NCBI GenBank assembly: GCA_004335835.1
Contig: RWJK01001554.1
Location: 1 to 64,000 of the forward strand
Reading direction: 5' to 3'
Source of the DNA: Scenedesmus sp. ARA3
Lineage: Eukaryota > Chlorophyta > Chlorophyceae > Sphaeropleales > Scenedesmaceae
Length of the DNA stretch: 64,000 nt
Shown: positions 35,374 to 47,084 of the stretch, in pieces
Numbering within the stretch: position 1 is the stretch's first letter
Layout of the letters: each line of letters starts with the position of its first letter
Program-made: the position numbers and the translations under genes
Notes under the pieces: model-generated
Database searches by the model: none
What the model was told of the DNA's origin: nothing
The model's input: the letters and a program-made list of their open reading frames with translations, nothing else

Positions 35374-36591
35374 ACGCTGGACTCGATCCCCCCAGCGATC
35401 TTTCGATCCTTGGAAGTTCAAGTGTTTGGTTGTGTTGGGAGTGTGTACTGTGCAAGCAGTTTGCACTGTGCTGCGAGATGAAGTTCTTTGCTGTAGTAGT
35501 AGGTGTATGTCCCAGCAGGTAATTCAACAAGGGCGTTTACTATCAAGCCTTGAGTTCTTATACCACTGAACTATCATGAAGCGCTTGAGCACGCGTTGTC
35601 AATGCAAGTGTCACTGACAAGCGCACGTGAACGTGGCGTGGAGTGTGTGTGAGGTCCGCTCCTGCAGCATCACCCGTCATTTTGCAATGTCCGCTTGTAA
35701 CTTCATTGGTGGCTTATTGGCTCGACAGCTGCATGGTTTGTAAGCCCTGTGCCTGCAGCACATCACTGTGCAGAAAGTACTGCAGGTTGCCTGGGGCGAG
35801 GTATCTTTCGCCTGCGCACCATCAAGTACAACATCAAGATCTACACCATATATGTGTGGTTCATGCGACTTGTCCACCTGCTGTTACGTGCAAGCACTGG
35901 TGACAAGCACCCAGTGCCGGGCCAGCAAGTGTGGGCTCTATGCGTGGCCTCTGATGCGGTTGCACATGGAGGCGGGAGTGTTTGAAAAGACACGCAGCAC
36001 AGCGGCAGCCAGGCCCTGACAGCTTGTTGCACACAGCCTGCCAGAGCGCTTCTCAACCTGCAGTGCCCGGCGTAGTGACTACAGCCACCCTCAGGGCCTG
36101 CAGCGCATTGGCCTAAGGCTAGTATCCTTCGCGCGAAGTGGCTTCCTAAATAATGTTAGCTTTTCCCTACACATTCAGCCATTAAGTGAGCATTTGCCGA
36201 GGTGGTTGAAGCCCGTACCTGTACAAGGTTCTGGGGGTGTAGCAACAATGTGAGCCTCGGCCCCAACTGGGCCGAAGCAACAAGCATTGGCACTTGTACT
36301 ACCGAAACCGTCTTATACTTATTTATGATCAGTTTGTTGGCGGTTCGGCTACCTGCACGGTCAAGAACGCCCGCGATGCAGGCTTGCTGACGTGTTCAGG
36401 GTCTACACTGATCTGTGCAGATCCGCACCGTTGGTGCTTGACCAGCACGCCGTTAAAGTCAACACCGTTGTGGTAACCGATATCATTGATTTGAGTTGAC
36501 GTTTTATCACTCTTACTGCCAGGAACGCACAGTAACTGTGATCACTGATCAAGACTCTGATCTTCACAGCCAACGGCTCATTTGCATCACC
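35374..36591. other. Divergent interval with an unresolved CAG-poor, Cys-rich segment
   Basis: Lies between the head-to-head paladin-like and plastid-protein genes. From about 35640 to 36474 CAG/CTG repeats are absent, and the + strand holds open stretches with many Cys (35768-36019: CGSCDLSTCC) and a later one ending at 36476 (GGSATCTVKNARDAGLLTCS). I could not join these into a gene with phased introns and recognise no family. It could be a short secreted-protein gene, a degraded gene, or promoter/UTR sequence. Confidence 0.3.
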
Positions 36592-37537
36592 ATGGCCGCT
36601 TCAATGATGAAGATCAACAGCTCGTCGATTGTTTCAAGCCGCACGGCAGCCCCTTGTGCGTTCAAGGCAGCTGCTCCCAAGCCAGCCCGGACTCCCGTTG
36701 TGTGCAGGAGCTACGAGCTGCTGGCAGCTGCTGGTGACGTGGATGCACCTGTAGCCGTGCCGCTTATCGCGTGAGTAGCGCTCGGGGTCAAATGGCTGTT
36801 TGTAGCTGGTCGTGAGCTTTGACGAAAGGTGTCGCGTGTGCCCACATTGTGTTGGCATGCTCTGCTGACACGTTCAGCTTTTGCTTGTTTGTAGGGCTGT
36901 TGTGGTCACTGCGGCAGTGACGTTCCTGGTGCCCGCATACCTGCAAAGGGGTGAGTGCTCAACGGCAGCTGTGATCACCTGTCTGGCCCAGCCAGCCACT
37001 GGCGAAATGTTCCGTGCAACAAAAACTGTGATATTGGAGCTCAAACAATCATCTGTATAGGGAAGACGGCAGCTCGGGACTTGTGAGTACCCCACAGTTT
37101 GAAACAGTGGCCAACTGCCCAGGTGTCTCATGCCATGTCAGCACAGCAGCTGCACTGTGCAGCAGTCCAGTATGCTTGCACCAGCCAGGTGCACCTGGCT
37201 GGTGCAGGGTAACAGCCACATCCCATCGCCTCACTGCATTGTATGTAAACGTAAACAGCCAACATTGGTCACACGCGTACTTGTCAGTGGGCAGAATCTA
37301 CGTCCCCTGGCATGCTGCTGGCAGCGCCGTTGCCGCTCTGTTGCTGTGCCCTCACTGCGCCCTCACTGGACACTCATATGCATCCTAAACCGACCCTGGC
37401 ATCTGCTTGCAGGCCAGGCAGCTGCTGACAAAATCTTTGACAAGAGCGCGGCAAAGAAGGGCGCCACCACCAGCGGCAAGAAGACCGTCAGCGGCAAGAA
37501 GGCAACCGTGAGCGGCAAGAAGACCTCCAAGCGCTGA
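36592..37537 (+). CDS. Small plastid-targeted single-pass membrane protein, 119 aa
   Basis: No family is claimed. Exons 36592-36770, 36895-36950 and 37413-37537 join in phase to 360 nt. Residues of about 1-40 are Ser/Ala/Lys-rich without acidic residues and end near VVCRS, a typical algal chloroplast transit peptide. One hydrophobic helix follows (VAVPLIAAVVVTAAVTFLVP), then a short amphipathic stretch and a Lys/Gly/Ser/Thr tail with repeated SGKK (KTVSGKKATVSGKKTSKR). The size and layout resemble small thylakoid membrane subunits, but the basic tail is unusual for them. It is divergent from the paladin-like gene. A nuclear or envelope location cannot be excluded. Confidence 0.7.
37177..37206. 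repeat. Perfect 30-bp palindrome in an intron
   Basis: Positions 37177-37206 equal their own reverse complement with no spacer. The centre is GGTGCACC, flanked by CCAGCCA and TGGCTGG. It lies in intron 2 of the plastid-protein gene. Confidence 0.95.
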
Positions 37538-38935
37538 AGCAGCAGGGGCGTGCGGGCCGTGCCCACGCAGCAGCAGGCGTACGGCGCAGTGTAGTACACC
37601 TGCAGGTTGCATCACATCGCGTGGCCGGAGTATTCATGTGTGGTAGCTGCGAGGTGGATGTTGGCAGGCGCGCTGGGCTTGCCTTTTGCCTGGCTGTGCG
37701 TGCAGCAGTGATGCAGGCAAATGTGTCGAACGCTCTTTTTGAGGGTCGGTGGCCAGATGCAGTTGTGCTTGTGCCCTAGAGTGTTGTACAGGGGAACCTG
37801 GGTTGCTGTGTCTCGCTCTCCAGAGCAAAGCAGCGCTAGGGTATGAGCAGCAGCGGCAGTGTCGGTTCTGGCATGTGCAGTTGCCCACCTGGCATTTCAA
37901 GTCGGCTGCGTCACAGCTGCTGTCAAGAACCTGGCAGTGTTGGCGCCATTGCGGTGCATTTGGTGCACACGATAGTTACCACGATTTGCCGATGAATCAA
38001 TCATGAACAAGAATTGTGACGCCAGGGTGTGATCCAGTGAAGTTTGTGGAATGGTCACATGGACGAGCAACTGTGATCACTTGTAACAAACCAGATAATA
38101 ATAATAGTCTTCTTGTAAGCCATACCTTGTCATCGGCATCGGCAACCGCGCCCCATACGGAGCGGAAACTACGACTATTATTGCCTCTCTATTGGTGAGG
38201 GGTAGACCACCCAGACCCCCTCACCGCCTGCACCAGGCAGCAGGTGGGGGTAACAAACCAGATGTGTGCATTCAATCATGGCCAGAGGGAGTCACAGACA
38301 ATATGATGCTGGGCAATAATGTGTGAACATATGAGACAAACTGTGTTTGCTCGCGAGCAAACGCAGTGCGAGTCGTGACAGCTCAGAAGGGCACACCCCA
38401 CAGATGCGGCTGCTCTTGAAAAGAGAATGCCATATGCAATGCATTTTGTGCAGTGCACATCACACAAATCACGTGCCTGGCAGGCAAAGTTGTGTATGCT
38501 CGGCAGGCTGCACCTGGTGTTAACCAAAGTGTGTTCAACTCCAAGATGGATGCAAAAACACAGGGTTGTGACTGTGTGCAAATGCAGCAACGCATGGCTC
38601 ATTCTTCGGCAATGCAAGAGCAGCAGGTGCAGATGGGATGATCGCACACATCACGATGAACCTTTGACAAACATTCAACGTGAAAACAGAGGCCTGGCAA
38701 TTGTTACTGCGGCGGCAGCACACAGTAGAATATCAATCCCCAGGCACTGCTCCAAAGTGCCGGCCACCAAGCTGCTCTGAGCTTATCCTGCCACAACCAT
38801 ATGTACACGTTTATGACCAAACACGGACAATACTGCTTGGGTAACACACGTCATGAATTCTGCTTCGAAGCAGCATGCCGCGTTACACATTGGTGTATCG
38901 CACATCACAGCATGCGGGTGCCTGCCAGCTCGCCG
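37538..38935. other. Intergenic between convergent genes
   Basis: Holds the 3' flanks of the plastid-protein gene and of the oxidase gene. No coding exon was recognised and triplet tracts are lacking. Confidence 0.5.
38883..38887 (-). terminator. Candidate polyadenylation signal TGTAA for the oxidase gene
   Basis: The minus strand reads TGTAA about 50 nt after the stop codon at 38936. TGTAA is the usual chlorophyte polyadenylation signal. Confidence 0.4.
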
Positions 38936-41900
38936 CTACTGCTCCTGTCCGCTCCAGCCAAGCCCGTACGGCACCACCATGCGGCCCTGCGGGTCGTACT
39001 GCCTCTTCACAACCAGCAGCCGCGCCACATTGTCACCCCAGAAGCGTGCCTGCCAGTCAGGCACGCGATTGTAGCCCTCCGCTGATGACACCTCGTTCTG
39101 ATAAGAGCCGGGGTAGAGCTTGTACAGGGGCAAGATGGCATCAGAGACTGCTTGGTAGGCCCGCAGGTCCCAGTCTGGATCCTTGCCACCTGCAGAATTG
39201 TGGAGGCGCATTTTTTGAGAGGATAGTTACATGTGGGTCCGGGCACCATCTTAGATGGTATGAGCCGCAACAGGTTGAACACAAGGTCTGAGACCAGAAA
39301 AGGATTTTGTTTGGCATTTTGTTTGGCGTGGCCGGCGGCAGGGTGGTGAGGTTGCAGGTAAGCAGCATCACGATGCACGCAACAGTCACGGCCCGATAGG
39401 CCCACATGTCCCAGGACGGGTCTGCAGCCGCTACGTGCTGTCATAATAGCGCAGCAGGCAACAGACACTGCTGCGACAACTGCCACTGAAGTCGCACCAC
39501 ACAGCAACTCTCCTCTGCTGCGTGAGGTGTCACTGCTGCTTGCGACATGCTGCCTACGAAACTGGAATGTATTGCAAGATGACACTGTTGATTGTTGGCC
39601 CCACCCACCCGCGGTGAGCACCAACTCAGCTGCAAAGCTCCTAAAGGCGCGGCTGATGCTGGTCTTAGCAGCCTCAGGGTGCCCCGGCACTGCCCCGCCA
39701 CCCACCAGACTGACTACAAACCCTAGGGTTTCAAAGCTATCTGGACCGGCCAGGGGCACCGCTGCAACGCGCTGCATGGTTTCTAGCGCAGTGAACAGGC
39801 GGCCCGTCGCACTGGGGTTCATGTCTTGCGGGCTGAGGAAAACATTGGACACGAACTGGCGCTGGTAGTTGCTGGTGTCTGCGTTGTGGTACATGAAGTC
39901 GTAGTAGCTTCGATACGATGTCTTGGTGGTATAGTACGTCATGTCGGACACCCAGGGCGCTCTGTAATTCAAAATAGCGCGTATGCCTGGGGTCTTATCA
40001 ACTGCCAGAGGATCATTGCCCACATACACAAAGCTGAGCGCAGCCTGGCCTGCGCAGCTGGATGCTGTGCCAGATGAGATGCCTTGCGGGGCGCTGCAGT
40101 TCCTAGGGACAGATCCAACAGACCAGGCTGCCCAGGTAGGCCCCAGCGCTTGCCAGAAGCTGGCGTTGAATACGAAGGCATCAAAGATGTCTCGGATCTG
40201 CTTGCCTGCGCAGGTGACATCAGATGCACACGCAGATGGCGTGAGAGGGCAGCAAGGCCGGCAGTGGGTCAGGGATCCCAGTACACACGCCACACTTGCA
40301 TGCAAAGCAATTGCAAGAAAAGTTGCAAACGTTCGGCAGCAGCACCCACATGGCTGAGGGTTCAGCATTGCTTGTGTGGCGCTGCTGCACACGTGTTCAT
40401 CACAGCTGCTGCTGCAATAAATAGCGCAAGTAGCGCTCAAAGCACTCAGCCGCCACCCATTACCCTGCTGCATCTCACCCTGGGAGTCATACAGCAGCCA
40501 TGTGACTGTCACCGTCTGCACAGCAGTAGGAGCCGGCACCAGCTGCATGCCAAACTGCACCACCACGCCCAAGGTGCCTCCTCCTCCTCCTCTCAAAGCC
40601 CAGAACAGCGAGGTGTCTGAAGTAATCTGCTTGCCCTCTTTGAAGTCAAGGTCTCCATTAGGCAGCGTGTTCATCTGGTGCACTCCCCTGCTGGAGGCCT
40701 TGACTAGCTGGCCCGTGGGCGTCACCAGCACAATGCTTTGCACGTTGTCGGCACCTGCAGGCGAAGGGTGCAGCACATATGGTGGCAAAAGCAGCTGTGA
40801 GGTCCTCTCCTCAGCACAACCGTCACATCACAAGAGAAGTGTCAGTATGCTACCAGACGCTTGCTTGGAGGGCAGGACAGCTACCTCTGCTCACTCACAT
40901 GAAGGATGCAGCTATGTCAGACAACAGCTTGCTCATGACCTTGTGCTATGAACTGTCTGCTTTGGTGATAAGCTGAACACAGCGGCAGCAGTGTGTTCTT
41001 TTTCAAGTCTACATTAAAGCCACAGCAGCCACAGCAACGTACACGCACCAAGTGTCTGGCTGCAGGTGATGCTGCATGCGCAAGCAGGGCCGAGTTCCTG
41101 CCCCGGCCAGGCGCTGCATGCAGCCCCAACCTACACTGCATCTGTGCGCCCTGCTGAAATGCTTGCTGCGCAGCTTTAAACCCACACTCACCCAGGCCAT
41201 GCAGGCGTGCCAGTGCACCATGGCAGCCGCCCAGCAGGCAGCCCCCAGGCCCCACAGTCAGGTCATGCAGATTGGCCCACTGTGCTTGGCATAACGGCCA
41301 CTTTGGCTCAGCCGCACAACGTGTCCTATTGCACATCTCATGATGCAACGCACACACTCACCCAGGCCATGCAGGCGTGCCAGTGCACCATGGCAGCCCC
41401 CCAGCAGGCAGCCCCCAGGCCCCACAGTGAGGTCGTGGCCCGACACAACAGCGCAGCCGTGCTTGAGCACTGCAGGCTTGATGATGTCACCGAAAGTGGC
41501 ACCAGCACCAAAGAACGTCTGCAGTGCAGCAGGGTTAGCAAGCACAAATACACGGAGTTGGGATACAAGGGCAGTGGCAGCATCCTAGTTGTGGTGCAGG
41601 GGACTGGGGTTTTGCTCCTGTCACAGGCGGCTGGCACAGCCATGTGCTCACGGCAGCACTAACAGCACCTGATGGTCACATGCTGGCGTGCTGTTGTGCT
41701 GTGGCATGCAGCATGTGTTGGGCAACCGCCTCCTCCAAGTTGCATGCCTGCAAGTTGGGCTGCAAGTGCGCCGCTGAGCTTGGCACAGCAGTCATGTGGT
41801 GCTTGGCACAGCAATCATTCGGCTCAGTTACGCACCTTGTTCTGCCGCACATCAAAGAAGACATCGTTCAGCAGCCGTGTGTTGATGTTGAGCGAGCCAT

Positions 41901-43032
41901 CTGACGAGCACCTGCCGTTGTAGTCATGCCCTGTGCCCTTCACTGAGATCGTCAGGTTGTTCTTGGCTGCAAACCTCTGCAGCAGCAGAACATCAGCAGT
42001 GGTGATCAGGTATCCACACCTGCTGCAGGTTGTGAGGCCTGGCACACAGGGACGTTAACGCTGTTGCTGTGGGCAACAGGGCACTGCAGCCAACACGCAG
42101 CATGGCATGTTACCAAACAGCTGCAGCACGGCTTGATGCCTGTGGACGCTCGCTGGTAAGAATTGCATGACCCTGCTGGTGCTGCTGAGCTGCTGGTGGG
42201 TGCGTGTCCGTGCAGATGCTGCTGCTGTGTGCTTCCCGCTGGAATGGGGCGGGTGCAGGGCCTGCAGGCCCTGAGAGTTCACAGCCTGCTGCCTCATGGG
42301 GCGGGTGCAGGCCCTGAGGGTTCACAGCCTGCGCTGACTCACCACAGCAGCAACAACGTCTTTCACTTTGGCTGGATGCACTATGACTTGTGGATACGAC
42401 TGGAAGTTTGTGCTGCGGAGTACAACGTCACGCCTGCGCACACGGCATTTGGGCAGGGCCTTGGTGAAACAGTGCTTGTGAAATTTGTAGGCACTGCTGG
42501 TAACACCCGGCCAAGCTCAATGCCTGATGCATTTGCAAGGGAACTGACTGCATAGTTGCGGACAAGGCTGGGACAGCAAGAACATAACCCATTACTTGTC
42601 GTGTGCGTGCATGCACGGCCGCTGCGCTGTTTTAGAAATCACAGTTTGCTGTGGTGCCTCTGGCAGCATACATCCCATGCATTGCGACGTGCAAATGAAA
42701 TCGCTGCAAAGTGCTGACTGTTATGCTTCTTGATCACGTCTCTTTTATCTCTCCCCAGGCAGGACTTTACAATGAGAAGCAGAGCTGCATCAGCCATACC
42801 ACGCTGCAGCCAGCGCTCCTGTCCCGTGTTGTGGGCAGGCTGCTGCTTACCTGTACGCCGCAGAGAATGGCAGGAGGACCAATGCATTTGGGGCCAACTG
42901 AGATCGAAGCTCTGCTGCTAGGCTGTCTCCTAGACGGCACTGCTGCTGCTGCCCATGCACTGATGCTGCCACACTGCATAGCAGCAAGACAGCAATTGCT
43001 GCACCCCACATCTGCTGCTGCACCAGTGCCAT
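38936..43032 (-). CDS. Secreted FAD-linked oxidase, berberine bridge enzyme-like, 565 aa
   Basis: Flavin-dependent oxidase of the FAD_binding_4 plus BBE-domain type; substrate unknown (carbohydrates or small alcohols are typical). Seven exons join to 1698 nt: 42851-43032, 42343-42433, 41836-41976, 41362-41518, 40479-40754, 39609-40205 and 38936-39189. Exon 1 holds a signal peptide (MALVQQQMWGAAIAVLLLCS). The flavin domain shows YPQVIVHPAKVKDVVAAV, then VKGTGHDYNGR, whose His (about residue 108) is the usual covalent FAD ligand. It continues with TFFGAGATFGDIIKPAVLKH, TVGPGGCLLGGCHG and LFWALRGGGGGTLGVVV. The C-terminal BBE domain ends FWGDNVARLLVVKRQYDP. The position where bicovalent members have a second flavin-linking Cys reads SGHDLTVG, so attachment is probably through His only. 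Junctions of exons 4 and 7 are echoed. Confidence 0.9.
39385..39432 (-). repeat. Acceptor-side echo of the oxidase last exon
   Basis: Encodes DPSWDMWAYRAV after a CAG acceptor, parallel to the true exon start DPDWDLRAYQAV at about 39150-39189. It is a diverged copy about 240 bp upstream in the intron. Confidence 0.65.
41180..41435 (-). repeat. 95-bp donor-side echo of oxidase exon 4
   Basis: The exon 4 end and donor at 41352-41435 (GGCLLGGCHGALARLHGLG then GTGAGT) is duplicated at about 41180-41275 with few changes. The copy keeps an intact donor, so use of the distal donor would insert duplicated residues. Confidence 0.85.
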
Positions 43033-44852
43033 ACAGCGCTTGTCGTACAGTTTAACCACACAGATGTTGAAACCTAGACATAGCGGCGACGCTGTTCGGC
43101 TTGGATGTAGCCAGATGCGACAATCTTCCTGCTACGTCGTCGTTGATGGTGGTGTTCTTGCAGCTGTCTTCGCAGGACTACCTGAAACTACCTATATTTG
43201 AAGCTTGCCTCGTGTTTAAGCAACAAAGAATCGCTCTGCAGTAAGATCAGAGTGGCAGGGGTGCAGGTCACCCGCCATCTGACAGCCCTGTCAGCCACAT
43301 CCAAGTGACACTATAGGCAGGGCCTGCAGTGTGCTAACAACCCCGCAGCCCATGACATGTATCAGTTGATGACGAACCGCGTGAGTGCAGCTTTACCTGC
43401 TCAGAATTCATTTCTTTGCATGAAGCTTGCCGTAAGCTCACCAGTCAACAGTGCAACCAGGCCGCCGCTAGCTGCTAGCTGAGCTGCACTGCAGCCAGAA
43501 TTACTCGCGCGTCTTCAGTCTTACTCTCAAGGTATGCCCAGAACGTCAAAAAAACGGAAGCAGAACTGCAGGTGAGTCACACATGTTACCAGAGCCAACA
43601 CATATGTCACTACAGCCCAGCGCTACAGAGCAGGCTGGCCAGACAGCCAGTCACAATGGAGTCAGCCTGGCCACATGCTCCATCCAGGAACCGAATAAGG
43701 GTCATCATTTTACATGCTCACATGCATGTGCTACGCAGCATGTCCTACGTATACCGAGATCCGCACTGAAGAGAACAAAGGCACACACTGCGATGTACAA
43801 TCATAAACACACGTGTGCAAAATGACTTGCTGCATGTGTCTCAGCAAAGTAAACGCCACTACGTGAACCGACACCCTTCATGTAACAGCTCAACGGCACT
43901 AATGGCACTAATGGCATGAAGAATACTCCCACGTGAAAGCGCAGGGCGCAGTAAGTGTCACCACAAGTTGCCGTGCACAGCAGCCCTGCACAACTGCACC
44001 TACAATCGCCTGGACACTGCCTGTTGAAGCTGATATGCCAGCATCCCACAGGCAGAAAGAGGTCGCCATGCTGTGCAACTCGCCCATCGCTGGCTGGCAA
44101 CACATTTCAGTGTTTTGAATGGCAGCCATTCTGCGAGCATGGCACACGTGCTCAACCCACCTGCCCAGGCTGTCCTCAACCAGCTGCTCTGCACACAAGG
44201 TTCACAGCTCAATCACTCTGTGTAATGCCCTGCTACCATCGATGTTCAAGGCCAACAACATCAGCTGAAACCCGGCAACACCCATAGGTGTCAGCAGTCG
44301 CATGCTAGCTGCGACATGTACAGCAACTGTCGATGCACCCCAGCTAACAAGCTGCCTGTCTGCAGCTTCTGCTGGCGATCCTGGTAGGGTCGAGAGGCTG
44401 CCAGCCAGCTGCTAAGGATGTGGAGCAAGCAGCAGCCACAACAGCTGCATGCAAGTCACTGCTGTAAGCGCAGCAGCCAGGAAACAGCGTGCCGGCCACC
44501 TGTACATCATTGCATGCTGCGCAGCCACGCCAGACATGCTCGTCCTGCAGCAAGTGCTGCGTCAGCAAGTAGCTGCCAACATTCATGCACGTAACATGTC
44601 ACACACCAGCAACAGCAATGGCAGCTAACTGCCAGCTGGCCATACTTGACGCCGGCCTGCTGCTGCTGCTGCTGCTGCTGCTCCTGCTGTGGGAATGCCC
44701 AGCTGCTGCAAGGCAGCACACAGATCGCCGCATGGAGCTTCAGCAGCTGCGTGTCGTCCTTCAGCCAACTGGAGCTGCAGGTTGCCGTGGTTGTTGCTAA
44801 ACTGGCTGCTCAACACACTGGCTGCCACTGTCTGTGTCAGCCCTGGTGGCTG
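43033..44852. other. Interval upstream of the oxidase gene; possible lone exon at 43534-43571
   Basis: On the + strand, 43534-43571 reads MPRTSKKRKQNC followed by a strong GTGAGT donor and could be the first exon of an unrecognised gene. I found no downstream exons to join. The rest has no recognisable coding, and a short CTG tract lies at about 44660-44690. Confidence 0.3.
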
Positions 44853-45032
44853 TCACCGGGCCTCAAACTGCACCACCTTCCTTGTGCGCTTCTTGTACAA
44901 GATTCTGTAGCCACATTCACGGCACTGGATGGGCTCCCCATGCTTCAGGCGCGTGCCGCTGCCGCAGCTGCCACAAACATAGTCACAGGCAGCATCAGAG
45001 CCCGTAGTGTAGGCGGGGCCGTAGCCACTCAT
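44853..45032 (-). CDS. RPB12: RNA polymerases I/II/III common subunit RPABC4 (RPB12), 59 aa
   Basis: Smallest zinc-ribbon subunit shared by the three nuclear RNA polymerases, in the RPB2/RPB3 region of the core (family knowledge). It is a single exon. The zinc ribbon is plain: YVCGSCG then IQCRECGYRILYKKRTRKVV, ending QFEAR, which matches the nearly invariant family C-terminus. The ATG at 45032 gives a 12-residue variable N-terminus; a GTG four codons earlier was not used. It is head to head with prefoldin subunit 2, about 600 bp away. It is one of only two features here with no intron or echo. Confidence 0.97.
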   Translation of the reverse strand: MSGYGPAYTTGSDAACDYVCGSCGSGTRLKHGEPIQCRECGYRILYKKRTRKVVQFEAR

Positions 45033-45637
45033 GCTTTGCAGCACGCTGAAACTATTTAGCTATATTAAAAAACAACTATACAGCAGTGAAGGGGTCGACA
45101 AGGTCAGTCCAGGCTGCTATGAACAGACACAGCTAGAAGTGCGAAGTGTGTAGAACAAGAGCGAGGCCAGTCGTCATCAAACAAAAGCATGAGCATCAAG
45201 GTAGTGTCAACGATCGTGTGCCTGCCTTACATGGAAGGCACTGTCACATTCAAGCGCACAGTGTCATAAGAAGTACTGCCCGTCCTCTTAGCCTCCTGCA
45301 AGAGGCAGATGGTATCTCTAGCTGTAAATACGCGGTAGCTACATTATTTCGAAGCCGTCGAGATCGGTGCACCAATAGTTGTTCTGGCCTGTCAGGCGGG
45401 AAGCTGCGTTCCTGAGGCTGATCTGTCTGCCGTGTTCTTGACTTCTGAAAGAGAGGCGTGAAACTGACACTGAAACAACATCTCTGGTCACTGTCTGCCA
45501 CAGCTGCTCACCTGCTCAAGCCTGCAGCACAGACCAACAGCAGCACAGCCAACCCCGCAACAGCAGTGCTCTAGTTCTCTGCTTCAGACCACTTGCCTTG
45601 TTGCCGGCAGCAGCAGCTGCTAGTCTCACGAAACAGC
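45033..45637. promoter_or_regulatory. Divergent promoter region RPB12 / PFD2
   Basis: 605 bp between opposite start codons. No coding sequence and no CAG tract; presumably the shared promoter of two housekeeping genes. Confidence 0.45.
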
Positions 45638-47084
45638 ATGGCTGAGCCTGTGCTTAGATCAGAGCAGGAGGTGCTTGCTCGCTTCCATGAGCTGCGCCAG
45701 GGCGTTAGCACACTATTTGCAAAGCTGAACGACATAGAGACAGGTGTGTGCACATGCAGCTGCTGCGCAGCATACTAAGTTCATGTTGGCTCAGCTAGAG
45801 GCTGCTGTGGTTTAAAGCATGTGTCTGGATAGGTACAAGGACCTGCATGTCCAGCAAATGCATACTAGTTGCAGGCTTGCTGCATGTGACTGCATGACCT
45901 GTCGAAGCAGCAGTAGAAGAATGGTGACTTGTCACTTGCCATGAGAACAGGTTAGGTTCCCTGCATGGCTATGCTCTGCATACCTGGGCAGCTAATCTGC
46001 GGTGTTCAGTACACTTGCGCAGCAGGCAGCCTTGCAGGAACAGCTGCTGCACTGCAATTCACTACTGCCCTGTACATGTCAACACGTAGTGGCAGTAATG
46101 TTGCGCCTGCCAATATGTTGCCGGCCGCCTGCATGGCTTGCAGCCACTGTTCCCTCGTACATGTCCCGTGCATTGACAGCAGCAGCTGCGCACTGCGGTG
46201 CTTCCCACACCTCATTATCAATGCCGCGCTGCCATTGTAACACCACTGCATGCTGCTGCTGCCTGCTGCTGCCTGCTGCTTCCTGTTGCTGCTGCTGCTG
46301 CCGCTGCTGCCTGCTGCTGCTGCGCCCTCAGAGGCTGCTGAGCACGACCTTGTGCTGAAGCAGCTGGAGCCAATGGACAAGGGGCGGCGCTGCTACAGGA
46401 TGATCGGCGACGTGCTGGTGGAGCGCACAGTGGCGGAGACGCTGCCCGCAGGTGCGGCACTGTGTGCAAAACATTTCAGCACAGGCAACTGCATACCGTT
46501 ACATTGTTTTAATGGAGGAGTGTTGCATGGCAGCTGCCCGCAGGTGCGGCAGGGGCTGCTCAAGCCAGGTCAGGCAGCTCATTCTGAGCTGCGTCATCGT
46601 TACGTTCAGTTGATGGAGCAGCGATGCAAGCCAGCCCAGGCAGCTGAGGCAGCTTAGAAAGCTGCAACATTGCTACGTTGAGTTCATGTTGATGGGGCAG
46701 CACTTGATGCAAGGCAGGGGCTGGCAGCAGGGTGCAACCAGCGCTCCTGGCAGTTGGGTGATGGTCAGCATGCGAAATCAGCACTGCCTTTCTTGACATT
46801 TGCATACCGCACATAACCGCTGCGTGTGCCGCTGGCTGCCATTTGTTCTTGTTGCTGCACCCTTGTGCGTGCTGCACCCTGCAGTCCAGCGCAACCGTGA
46901 GGGCCTGGGCAACGTCATGAAGCAGCTGCAGGCGCAGCTGGAGGCGCAGCAGAAGGCCCTGGCTGCCTTCCAGCAGCAGTACAAGATCCGGGTGGGGCAG
47001 CCGGGCGAGGCGGGCAGCAGCGAAGGAGGCAAGCCAGCAGCCGCCAGCAAGGATGGACAGGGTGCAGCAGGTGTGCTGTGCTGA
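45638..47084 (+). CDS. PFD2: Prefoldin subunit 2, 141 aa
   Basis: Beta-type subunit of the hexameric prefoldin chaperone that hands unfolded actin and tubulin to CCT (family knowledge). Exons 45638-45743, 46332-46451 and 46885-47084 join to 426 nt. Helix 1 contains LARFHELRQGVSTLFAKLND. The beta-hairpin region has KGRRCYRMIGDVLVERTVAE followed by TLPA. Helix 2 contains VQRNREGLGNVMKQLQAQLE. A Gly/Ser/Lys-rich tail ends GVLC. A decoy copy of the exon 2 end sits at about 46529-46570 and would read out of frame. The 3' coding end is repeated three times downstream of the stop. Divergent from RPB12. Confidence 0.95.
46529..46571 (+). repeat. Echo of PFD2 exon 2 donor
   Basis: GCTGCCCGCAGGTGCGGCA at the true exon 2 junction (46451/46452) is repeated about 90 bp downstream. 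Skipping it gives the conserved LPAVQRNREGL junction, so it is not an exon. Confidence 0.8.

Noticed and set aside
36189..36255. tRNA-like text (GCCGAGGTGGTTGAAGC followed by GGTTCTGGGGG)
   Set aside because: A-box and B-box-like pieces are too close for an anticodon arm and no acceptor stem pairs.
39007..40788. Single 593-codon minus frame covering several oxidase exons
   Set aside because: It reads through introns at 39190-39608 and 40206-40478 and loses the BBE domain frame; splicing restores the family sequence.
42163..42555. Plus-strand frame with plausible-looking protein (HFGWMHYDLWIRLEV)
   Set aside because: Antisense to oxidase exon 2, whose minus-strand frame gives the conserved YPQVIVHPAKVKDVV.
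46529..46571. Possible extra PFD2 exon (VRQGLLKP)
   Set aside because: Direct splicing of exon 2 to 46885 gives the conserved prefoldin junction; this segment is out of phase and is a copy of the exon 2 border.
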